DNA of 24,482 bases, from the NCBI GenBank assembly GCA_035762175.1, contig DASTPP010000011.1, forward strand, positions 1 to 24,482, in the 5' to 3' direction. The stretch's first letter is position 1. Every line of letters starts with the position of its first letter. The notes under the pieces were generated by a model, which had not been told where the DNA came from, ran no database searches, and worked only from the letters and a program-made list of their open reading frames with translations. Origin of the DNA: DASTPP01 sp035762175 (lineage in GTDB: Bacteria; Myxococcota_A; Polyangia; Polyangiales; Polyangiaceae). Shown in pieces: positions 15,601 to 22,049 of this stretch. The translations under genes were made by a program, and so were the position numbers.

Positions 15601-18544
15601 CGAGCGCGCGCTTGCGCTCGTCCTTGGCCGTCGCGCGCACGACGAAGTGCCCCGCCCGCGGCACCCGCAAGAGGCAGGGCACGGGCTCGGCCGCCGTCGT
15701 CGCCTTGCAGCGCCCCGCCACCCGGTCGACCACCGTCGCCTCGCTGCGGCCCTGGCCCTGCTTGGCCCTCTGCCGGGCGATGACCCAGCGCCGCTCGATC
15801 AGCTCGAGTTCGGCCTTGACGCCCGCCACGCGCGCGCCGGCCGGGTCGGCGGCGATCACCGTCGGCACGAACACGTCGCCCGCGCGGGCGAAGCCGTCGG
15901 AGGGCGGCTTGACGCCGAGGTAGAACGAGCCCGGGTGCACGAGCGCCCCCGCGCGCCCGGCGATCGCTTGGTTCGACAGATCGCTCACCTCGGCCTCGCA
16001 AATCACCCGCTCGGTGCCGCGCTGCCCGGGCAGCTCGAGCCGCGCCCGCAGGCCGTGCCCGCCCTCGGCGTCGAGCTTCGCCTGCTCGCTGCGGACCTGC
16101 CCCGCGCGCGGCGTGCGCCCGACGCGGGCCGCGTGGTAGGCCTCGTCGTCGGTGACGAAGCCCTCGGCGCCGGGCACCTGAAACTCGGCGTCCTGGCGCA
16201 CCAGCACCGTGCGCACCGGCGCCCCCGCCATCGGCGCGCCGCTCAAGAGCGTGCCGCGCGCCCGGCACCCCAGGTCGTCGCCGCGGCCGTAGGCGGGGTG
16301 GTCGGTCTCGACCTGCACCTGGAACTCCGCCGGGCGGTACTCGGACACCTCGAAGCGCATCCGCACGACGGCGGGGGGCGCGTCGTCGTCCTCGTCGCCC
16401 TCGTCGACCTCGGCCGCCGCGCCCCCGCCTTGGCCCCGGTCGGCCCCGGGCTCGGGCAGCGACACCGAGACCGTGTAGCCGCCGAGCTTGGCCGTCGCCG
16501 GCAGGGCGATCTCGTGGGCGAAGGCGCCCGCCGGCGAGAGGGACTCGTCGAAGGTGACGAAGGTCTCGCCCTCGGGCCCCCGCACCACCGCGCTCACCTT
16601 CGCGCCCGCGGGCGTCTCGAGGCCGGACTCGGTCGTCTTGCGCAAAAGGCCGCCGAGGCGCACCCGATCGCCCGGCCGGTAGATGCCCCGATCGCCGTAG
16701 ACGAGGCCCCGGAGCCGCCCCGGGGCGCCCGTGGGCAGGTCGTAGCGGCCGAGCGCGATCTCGCCGTCGAGCGCGTGCGCCGAGCGCTCGTCGCCCGCGC
16801 GCACGAAGAGGTGCGCCTCGCCGGAGCGCTTGACGGCGGCGGCGTCGAAGCGCGCGAGCCCCCCGGCGTCGGCCTCGACCGAGGCGACGGGGCCCTCGTG
16901 CGCCTCGTCCCAGAGCTCGATCTTGGCGCCCGGCACGGGCTCGCCGGTCGACAGGCGCGTCACCCACGCGACCGACGACCCCTCGCTCACCTTCGCGCTG
17001 AGGGCGAGGTCGGTGAACTGCACGACGCGCTCTTCTTTGACGAGCGTGCCCTTGTTGTCCCAGCGCAGCGCGATCGCGACCGGCCCCCCCGCCCGGCGGG
17101 CGGCGCCGAGCGGCAGGCTGCCCTCTTGCACGCGGTTCGCCTTCGCGTCGAAGGCGAGCTCCGAGCGGGCGGCGCCGGGCAGGGCCGCGAGAAAGTCGAA
17201 GGCCTTCGCCGGCTCTTCGTGCGCGCGGCGCGCCTTCGCGAGGCCGAAGAGCGAGGCGGGCTCGAGCGGCGCCACCACGATCTCGGCCGAGGCGACGTTG
17301 AGCGCGCGGAAGGGCAGCGCCTCGGGCGAGCCCGGCGGCAGGAAGGTGCCCTCGACCCCGAGCCGCAGCGCGGGTTCGGCGTCGCCGAACGCGAGCTCGG
17401 CCTGCTTCGGCGCCGAGAGCGCCTGGCCGTGCTCGTCGCGCATCGCGCCGTCGACGCGCACCGAGTACGTGCCGCCCGGCGCGACCGCCATCGGCACCTC
17501 GAGCGAGTCGATCAGATCGTTGTCGCTCACCCAGCTCGGCCAGAGCAGCTCGGCCTTGGGCGCCACCTTGATGGCGCGCTTCAGGTCGGCCGCCTTGACC
17601 CGGTTCGTCAGGCGCACCTCGAGGGCCGCGCCCGGGCGGCACGTCTCGCCCTCGCCCCCGCCGCACTGCAACGCCTCGACCCGCAGCGGGCCGTACGTCC
17701 GGAACGACGTCTCGTACGCCTCGCCCATCGGCAGCGGCCCGCGGCCGCGCAGCGACCCCTCGACCCGCACCGTGACCTCGGCGTCGAGCGGGTAGTCGGC
17801 CCCCGGGGCCAGCTCGACGACGGCCGTGTCGCCCGGCTGCGGGTGCCGCGCCGCGAAGCGCACCGGGGCGCCGCCCGCCTCGAGCGACGCCGCGCGCCGC
17901 ACCTCGTCGAGCGGCACGGGCTGGTTGAAGCGCAGGAGCACCGGCTCGCGCTTGCCCGCCCCTTTCGCCTCGGGCCCGGGTCGGACGCGCAGCACGCGGG
18001 GCTTCGGCGTCGTGAAGCTCAGCGTGAAGGGCTCGGCCATGGTCTGGTCGTCGAGCGACTTCAGCCCGCCGGGCACCGTGACCTTGAACTCGGTCGCGGG
18101 CGGCCAGGGCCCCTTCGGGGCGAAGCGCAGGGCGCGCGTGCCCACCCACGACCAGGCGCCCGGCACCGCCGGCTCGATCCGCGCGCCGGCCGCGGCGGCC
18201 TCGGGCGCGGCGTCGAGCGCGCGCAGGGGGCGGTTCCAGACGAGTTGTACCTCGCCCGCGTCGACGTCGACGAGCTCGCCCTCGGGCGCCGAGAACACGA
18301 CGCGCAGGCCCTCGCCCTCGGGCGCCGTCGCGGCGCGCCCCTCGGGGCCGGCCTCGAGCGTCGCGCGAGGTTCGACCTCGGGGGCGCCCTCGCCACGCAG
18401 CGCCGCCCAGGCGACGACGCCGAGCTGGAACGCGATCGTCGCGACGACGAAGGGGCGCAAGAGCTCGCGCCGCCGCACGTCGTCGGCCAGGGCACGGAGG
18501 GCGGCGAGGGCGGCCGCGGCGGCGCCCGAGATCGATCGCATCAT
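12629..18544 (-). CDS. Bacterial alpha-2-macroglobulin family protein (YfhM-like), 1971 aa
   Basis: This is a protease inhibitor that traps attacking proteases in the periplasm. A single membrane helix (about residues 31-48) rather than a lipobox anchors it. The chain then shows many macroglobulin domains, with the hallmark GIYRPGDRVRLGG near 620, a long bait-like and linker region with a Gly-rich stretch near 1208, and the thioester motif YPYGCSEQ (Cys1440, Gln1443). The thioester domain continues with WPWVSTYALWGLGLARREKV. A second Gly/Asp/Lys-rich insert lies near 1550. The C-terminal receptor-like domain has DRVVFFADELAPGVHAYRF and ends AEEMYAPEIYG. Length is somewhat above the usual 1600-1900. 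The ATG at 18544 has no clear ribosome binding site but a TAGGCT -10-like hexamer nearby. It leads the minus-strand block and overlaps pbpC. Confidence 0.96.
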   Translation of the reverse strand: MMRSISGAAAAALAALRALADDVRRRELLRPFVVATIAFQLGVVAWAALRGEGAPEVEPRATLEAGPEGRAATAPEGEGLRVVFSAPEGELVDVDAGEVQLVWNRPLRALDAAPEAAAAGARIEPAVPGAWSWVGTRALRFAPKGPWPPATEFKVTVPGGLKSLDDQTMAEPFTLSFTTPKPRVLRVRPGPEAKGAGKREPVLLRFNQPVPLDEVRRAASLEAGGAPVRFAARHPQPGDTAVVELAPGADYPLDAEVTVRVEGSLRGRGPLPMGEAYETSFRTYGPLRVEALQCGGGEGETCRPGAALEVRLTNRVKAADLKRAIKVAPKAELLWPSWVSDNDLIDSLEVPMAVAPGGTYSVRVDGAMRDEHGQALSAPKQAELAFGDAEPALRLGVEGTFLPPGSPEALPFRALNVASAEIVVAPLEPASLFGLAKARRAHEEPAKAFDFLAALPGAARSELAFDAKANRVQEGSLPLGAARRAGGPVAIALRWDNKGTLVKEERVVQFTDLALSAKVSEGSSVAWVTRLSTGEPVPGAKIELWDEAHEGPVASVEADAGGLARFDAAAVKRSGEAHLFVRAGDERSAHALDGEIALGRYDLPTGAPGRLRGLVYGDRGIYRPGDRVRLGGLLRKTTESGLETPAGAKVSAVVRGPEGETFVTFDESLSPAGAFAHEIALPATAKLGGYTVSVSLPEPGADRGQGGGAAAEVDEGDEDDDAPPAVVRMRFEVSEYRPAEFQVQVETDHPAYGRGDDLGCRARGTLLSGAPMAGAPVRTVLVRQDAEFQVPGAEGFVTDDEAYHAARVGRTPRAGQVRSEQAKLDAEGGHGLRARLELPGQRGTERVICEAEVSDLSNQAIAGRAGALVHPGSFYLGVKPPSDGFARAGDVFVPTVIAADPAGARVAGVKAELELIERRWVIARQRAKQGQGRSEATVVDRVAGRCKATTAAEPVPCLLRVPRAGHFVVRATAKDERKRALGASFDVYATGAGEPGWADRDDNRVELVPERPSYKVGDVARFLVKNPFAEAEALVTVEREGVLSSRRVRLAGPAPTVEVPVDEKMVPNAYVGVLLVRGGDAAAAGTPSAPRFRAGYAPIAVDSSARKLRVAVRPSRAEASPGDTIEVEAELRDAAGGPVAGEVTVFAVDEGSLSLTDYRTPEPWAAFFAPRPLGVRTVESREALGRIGRGALGPLSAWESGLIGDDKGLDGGGGGDEGGVGGVRRDFRQTAAFVPGLKADETGRARASFKLPDSLSTFRVMAVAAAADDRAGSGEAKVVASKRLMLRAALPRVLRVGDRFDASVVVTSKGAPAGPVRVKLEAGGVGLLEGGERAAELPERGSAVVRFPVEVTRAGEASFTFTAQAGADQDALEVRRPATPPVLVEAAALYGQTQGAAAESLGDFAALRDDVGGLSVGLSSSALVGVSGGIEWLLGYPYGCSEQLTSQLVPLLAAPGLARSQGVELPKDPARLAEIAVAKLLKHQRYDGGFGLWPEARESWPWVSTYALWGLGLARREKVAVPEDAIARATRYVAMALKAAAGGEGGGAKKGGGGDDGEGEGGATKGAALADAAFAADVLAELGAADPGSMTRLYEGRERLPLHAKALLLHALAVAQAKGGEPAAEGAEQRRADLATLRKEVASALRLDGPAAKVQAEGGGGEWGLFGSPTRTAAMVLRALVAADPREPLAAPLARGLIADRVDGRWRTTQESAWALLALEDYRRAQEASPPSFRARAYVGRELLGEAFFRGPTAGAKLSVPASTAFGAGGSVLSFDVRGKGTLFYEARLTYARREPPKSPIEAGFFVERALRAAGPAAGGGRGAGGPRGGPSAAEGPSIGEAGEGDLVVVEALVATPLKRSFVVVDVPLPAGLEPVDAALATAARYARPAEPDGPTRGGQRLGDYTRRELRDDRVVFFADELAPGVHAYRFLARATGAGDFAMPPAHAEEMYAPEIYGATAAARFKVRPKP

Positions 18545-18612
18545 GGCGGGGGGCGCAGCCTACGGCGGTTTGCGCCCGCGTGGAACGCCCCGCCGCCGGC
18601 CGCCCGGGACGG

Positions 18613-18834
18613 CCCCCCGACTGAAGTCGAGGGCAACGAACGCCCCGTCGTGCCGCGCGGAATCGGCGCCGGTTCGGCGATTCAAGCCCGCCCCCTCGCC
18701 GGGGGCCGGGCTCCCGCGGGCTCCGTCCCTCGGGCGAGCCGGCGAAGCCGCGCGCGACGCGGGAGCCCTGCCTCCGGCAGGGCTTTGCACGCCGTTTCCG
18801 TGGGCGTTCGCTGCCCCCGACTTCAGTCGGGGGC
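18613..18834 (+). repeat. 222-bp repeat, copy 1
   Basis: Both ends are 22-nt hairpins, left CCCCCGACTGAAGTCGAGGG and right CCCCCGACTTCAGTCGGGGG. The interior has further stems, including CCCTGCC/GGCAGGG and CCCCCTCGCCGGGGG. By eye it differs from the reverse complement of copy 2 at about 15 of 222 positions; a run of more than 60 bases in the core is identical. It fills the gap between the alpha-2-macroglobulin start and the gene remnant ending at 18823. That remnant's stop codon TGA lies in the hairpin itself. Confidence 0.9.
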
Positions 18835-19030
18835 CTCGTTTTGCGGCCAGCGCCGCGTCTGCTTGAGGGCTTGGCGTAGCGCCTCGAGCCCCGCGTAGCC
18901 CTTGCGCGCGAGCAGGTTCGTGAGCGTCTGCTCGTTCGCCGCCTCGGGGTCGTACAGCGCCTCGACCAAGGGGCGGCTCTTCCGAATGCCCGGCGCCTCG
19001 AGCCGCTCGCCCGAGCGAGCCGAACGCGCG
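18823..19030 (-). pseudogene. 3' remnant of a gene sharing the MNT-HEPN/Rpn tail
   Basis: In a different frame from the Rpn gene upstream, this segment reads RKSRPLVEALYDPEAANEQ, then TLTNLLARKGYAGLEALR and finishes QALKQTRRWPQNEAPD followed by TGA. The last part matches the C-terminus of the MNT-HEPN protein at both protein and DNA level: 18845-18889 equals 20072-20116 with one mismatch. No start codon or intact N-terminal domain belongs to it. It is either the true end of the Rpn gene put out of frame by an indel between about 19030 and 19068, or a leftover of another gene. The left boundary given is approximate. Confidence 0.6.
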
Positions 19031-19067
19031 CGACTCGCCGTGCTCCGGGCTGGCGGGTGGGCCGTAA

Positions 19068-19955
19068 ATCGTCGCCCACGACCTCGCGCGCCGAGGCCGC
19101 CCCGAGCGCCCGCGCCAGCCAGCGGTCGAGCTGCGCGCCGTCGACGCACGCCTCGATGCGCGCGCGCGTCGCGGCGTCGACCTCGAGCCCGCGCGCCGCG
19201 AGCACCGTCAGGAGCGCGGCCGCCTTGCCCTCGCGCAGCCCTTCGGCCTTGCCCTTCGCCTCGCCCTCGCGCAGGCCCTCGTCGCGCGACTCGCGCTTGG
19301 CGCTCTCCCACTGCGCCTCGGCCTTCAAGAGGTACGCCTCTTCGGGCGAGACGCGCGCGCGCTCGATCGTGCGCAAGACCCGCTGCAACAGCGGCTCGGG
19401 GTAGCGCGCCTCGTCGACCTTCTGGTCGAGCGAGTCGGCGATCAGCTCGAGCCACCGCCGCAACGGCGCGGGCGTCTCGGGCCGCAGCCCCGTCGCGTTG
19501 ACGAACACCAACCGGTGGCCGTAGACCCCGAGCTTCGCGCCCACGAGGTCGCGCAGGTCGCCGTCTTGCACCGCCACGTCGAAGCGCCGCGCCGGGTCGC
19601 TGGGCAGGCGCGTCAGCACCACGATGGTATAGACCGTGCGGCGGAACCGATAGTCGCTCGCGCTCTGAACCTGCTCGGCCTGCCCGATCAAATGGTAGTA
19701 CAAGAAGCGGTCGAAGCTGTCGTCCTCGCGCACGTGCTGCAGCTCGACGATGAGGCGCCGCTGCGCGTCTTCGGCGAACAGGTCGTACTTGACGTCGACC
19801 TGCCCGTAGACCGGCCGAAAGCCGTGCTCTTGCTCGACGCGCTCGACCTCGACCTCGACGCCGAGCACCGCGCGGGCGAAGCCGGAGAAGACCGCGGGGT
19901 CGCTGAACGCCTTCTTGAAGGCAGTGCCGTACTTCAGGGGTACGACGTCGAGCAT
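19068..19955 (-). CDS. Rpn-family recombination-promoting nuclease (PDDEXK_2), stop codon lost
   Basis: The ATG at 19955 begins MLDVVPLKYGTAFKKAFSDP, the standard N-terminus of PD-(D/E)XK 'transposase-like' Rpn proteins. The catalytic region is GQVDVKYDLFAEDAQRRLIV continuing into ELQHVREDDSFDRFLYYH, giving the D-x(n)-ExQ core. After about residue 215 comes the typical charged linker RDEGLREGEAKGKAEGLREG and a closing helical domain ending WLARALGAASAREVVGDD near residue 296. Rpn proteins cut DNA and raise RecA-independent recombination. No stop follows the conserved end; the frame stays open for kilobases through the antisense of the macroglobulin gene. The right coordinate is where homology-like sequence ends, not a stop. 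Catalytic residues look intact. Confidence 0.8.
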
Positions 19956-20064
19956 GCCCTTCGGCTAGCAGCGGCCGGCGCGCCGGGCAAGGGCCCGGGG
20001 CGGCGTCGGCGCCCGCGCGGCGTGGGGGCGAGCGCGGCGAGCGCGGCAGGCGCCGGGGCGGGCG

Positions 20065-21273
20065 TCAGACGGGCCAGCGCCGCGTCTGCTTGAGGGCTTG
20101 GCGCAGCGCCTCGAGCTCGCCGACGCCCATCGCCCCGAGCTGCGCCCGCTGCTCGTCGGTCACCTCGACGCCGAACGCCTCGCACAGGTCGAGCACCGCC
20201 GCCCGTAGCCCCTCGGCCCGCCCCGCTTCGCGACCGCGCGCCTCGCCCTCGCGCAGGCCCTCTTCTTTGCCCTCGCGCAGGCCCTCTCGCCGTTGCGCCT
20301 CGGCCAGCTCGGCCAGGCCGCGCGCCCAGGCCCCGAGCTCGGACGGGTCGGCGGGCGGCGGCGGCAGGTGCGCCAGGAGCGGCTCGTCGGCGGCGGGCGG
20401 CGCGGGCAGCGCGGGGCTGACGGCCTCGGGGCCGCAGTGCGAGGCGAGCTTGTCGAGGCAGGCTTCGCGCACGCGGGCGGCGAGCCCGAGCACCCGCCCT
20501 TGCAGGGTCGTGAGCTCGGCGAGGGTAATGCGATACGACTTGCTGTATCGCGCTTCGATATAAGCTTTTCGCAACAGGTCGTGCAGCCGCTTGTCTTCGG
20601 GCTCGGTCTTGGGCAGCGCCTCGACGAGCCGCGGGTGCTGCTCGGCCGCCTTCTGGCCCAAGAGGTTCAAGTCGTGCGAGCGCTCTTTGTACCCGGTCAA
20701 GACGAGGCTGGCGGCGTGGTAGTAGCGCTCGGCCGCCTGGTGCAAGAGAAAGGCGGCGTGGCTCAGCTCGCCGAGGCCCGCGTAGTAGCGGCAGCCCCGG
20801 AAGAACAGGCTCGCGCTGTCGAACCAGTAGCCGTAGTTGTACTCGCCCGTCGCGAGGCGCTCTTTGGGGTTGAGCGACTTGGGCGTGGCAAAGTCGAGCT
20901 TCTGGCCCGCGTAGAGCAGCACCCCTTCTTTGACGATATCGGCGAAGAAGTACTGCCCCATGCGGACTTCGCGGTTGAAGAACTTGATGTCGTGCGCGAT
21001 CAGCGTGACGGGGCTGGGCGCCGCCGCCTCGCGCAGCCGCGCCTCGAGCGCGCGCCAGAAGGCGCCGTCGTTCGCCTGCGCCGGCTCGCGCACCACGGCG
21101 AGCAGGTCGAAGTCGCTCTGGTAGCCGGTCTGCGGGTCGTCGACCCAGTCGCCCCGGGCGTGGCTGCCGAACAGCACCAAGAGCCCGAGCGGCGCCGCCT
21201 CGCGGAAGAGCGCCACGATGGCCGAGAGTTGCGCCCGCTTGCCTTCGGGCAGGTGATCGAGTGATGTCTTCAT
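20065..21273 (-). CDS. MNT nucleotidyltransferase-HEPN fusion with Rpn-like C-terminal tail, 402 aa
   Basis: Residues 1-110 are a minimal nucleotidyltransferase: LVLFGSHARGDW (Gly36-Ser37) and YQSDFDLLAVV (Asp54, Asp56). Residues about 135-260 form a HEPN domain: FFRGCRYYAGLGELSHAAFL, LHQAAERYYHAASLVLTGYK and RSHDLNLL. A Pro/Ala linker follows. The last 80 residues are REGLREGKEEGLREGEARG, then AVLDLCEAFGVEVTDEQRAQ and LEALRQALKQTRRWPV, a tail normally seen on Rpn-type nucleases. MNT and HEPN usually form antitoxin-toxin pairs; here they are one chain, and the classical RNase R-x(4-6)-H motif is not obvious. GGGGG lies 7 nt before the ATG. It sits 109 bp upstream of the Rpn gene on the same strand, so co-transcription is plausible. 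Confidence 0.85.
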   Translation of the reverse strand: MKTSLDHLPEGKRAQLSAIVALFREAAPLGLLVLFGSHARGDWVDDPQTGYQSDFDLLAVVREPAQANDGAFWRALEARLREAAAPSPVTLIAHDIKFFNREVRMGQYFFADIVKEGVLLYAGQKLDFATPKSLNPKERLATGEYNYGYWFDSASLFFRGCRYYAGLGELSHAAFLLHQAAERYYHAASLVLTGYKERSHDLNLLGQKAAEQHPRLVEALPKTEPEDKRLHDLLRKAYIEARYSKSYRITLAELTTLQGRVLGLAARVREACLDKLASHCGPEAVSPALPAPPAADEPLLAHLPPPPADPSELGAWARGLAELAEAQRREGLREGKEEGLREGEARGREAGRAEGLRAAVLDLCEAFGVEVTDEQRAQLGAMGVGELEALRQALKQTRRWPV

Positions 21274-21336
21274 CGCGCACCCCCAAAGCAGAGATTAGCA
21301 GGGAGCGCCCGGCGAGGCGAGCGAGAGCGGTCGCTT

Positions 21337-21352
21337 CTCTATCGAATTAGAG
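21337..21352. promoter_or_regulatory. Operator-like inverted repeat CTCTA-N6-TAGAG
   Basis: This 16-bp inverted repeat is in one of the few AT-richer patches of the window, 64 bp upstream of the MNT-HEPN start. GCTAATCTCTG between it and the gene could contain a -10 (TAATCT). It would suit binding by a dimeric regulator, possibly autoregulation by the encoded protein, but nothing further supports that. Confidence 0.35.
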
Positions 21353-21453
21353 GCGCCCGTGCGTCACCTCACGACGCCTCAACGGGGGGCGCGACCACGC
21401 CGCGGCGGCCGGCCACGCCGCTCGACGGCGCACGCCGCGAGCGGGTCAACCTC

Positions 21454-21693
21454 TCACGACGCAGGTGACGGCACGCTCGCGCCCGCTTGGCGCCAGAGCA
21501 ACCCTTTGCCCGCCGCGAAGGGAACGAGCAAGCCGCGCGCAGCGAGGCTCTCGAGCACCGCCTCGACCTCGGCCAGCTTCGCCCCCTTGAACGACGCGGC
21601 GACCTGCTTGCGACCCCACGCCGCCCCGCCTCGCGCGAGCAGATCGCGAACCGTAGCGATTTGCTCGGCAGCTTTTTCGGCCAAAGCCACCAA
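21454..21693 (-). CDS. Small hypothetical, possible winged-helix fragment, 79 aa
   Basis: A GTG start at 21693, just after an in-frame TAG, begins MVALAEKAAEQIATVRDLLA. The core RKQVAASFKGAKLAEVEAVL and ESLAARGLLVPFAAGKGL has the helix-helix-strand look of a winged helix. Similar 'xxFKGAxxxxVxxVLxxLxxxG' segments occur at the C-terminus of some DNA methyltransferases and type II restriction enzymes, so this may be a detached relic. It could also be a small DNA-binding protein in its own right. It lies 180 bp upstream of the MNT-HEPN gene on the same strand and within the inverted-repeat-bounded interval. No ribosome binding site is evident. Confidence 0.5.
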   Translation of the reverse strand: MVALAEKAAEQIATVRDLLARGGAAWGRKQVAASFKGAKLAEVEAVLESLAARGLLVPFAAGKGLLWRQAGASVPSPAS

Positions 21694-21708
21694 CGCGCCC
21701 CCCGCCGC

Positions 21709-21790
21709 CTAGGTCGCGACCTGGGCCTCTCCAGTCCAGACTGCCCCCTGCCTAGGACGCGACCTAGCCCCCCCCAGTCGGGACCCCTTG
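21709..21790. repeat. Two degenerate direct repeats of about 43 bp with palindromic heads
   Basis: CTAGGTCGCGACCTGGG (from 21709) and CTAGGACGCGACCTAGC (from 21752) begin two units that continue with a pyrimidine-rich stretch and a CAGT-containing end. The head of the first contains the perfect palindrome AGGTCGCGACCT, which also occurs at 1153-1164 in the hairpin array. Confidence 0.55.
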
Positions 21791-22014
21791 TTTTCTGCGG
21801 CGCCAGGGGCCACCTCGCGAGGCCGACCGAGCGCCCCCTCCACCCCCGCTGCCTTCGGCCGCCCCTTCGCCGCCACGACCAACGCTGCCGCCGTCAGCGA
21901 CGACCAATCGAGGCGGGCGCCGAGGGCGGGCGGCAGCAGCGCGCGCAGCTCGCCGGCGGCGTGCTCGGGGTCGGCGAAGACGCGGCGGAAGAAGCGGTCG
22001 TGGGGCGTCTGCAT
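21709..22014 (-). pseudogene. Truncated start of a YhgA-type Rpn nuclease gene
   Basis: The ATG at 22014 encodes MQTPHDRFFRRVFADPEHAA and then GELRALLPPALGARLDWSSL, the classic first 40 residues of Rpn proteins of the YhgA/Transposase_31 type. After about position 21890 similarity stops: the frame runs through low-complexity sequence to a TAG at 21709 and never reaches the catalytic core, so it cannot be an active nuclease. This is a different subtype from the PDDEXK_2 Rpn gene at 19068-19955. Copy 2 of the 222-bp repeat lies just 5' of it. The lost remainder may have been replaced by the cargo genes downstream; that is conjecture. Confidence 0.7.
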
Positions 22015-22049
22015 CGGCCGTGCCTCGCGCGGGGACGCGCGAGCCCTTC

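Noticed and set aside
13715..18898. A 1727-codon open frame on the plus strand antisense to the macroglobulin gene
   Set aside because: It is Arg/His/Gly-rich with no recognisable domain and mirrors the codon pattern of a clearly real gene on the other strand; high GC removes stop codons.
13671..19955. A single 2094-codon minus-strand frame joining the Rpn nuclease to 1750 further residues
   Set aside because: Only the first 296 residues resemble protein; the rest is an out-of-frame shadow of the macroglobulin gene on the same strand.
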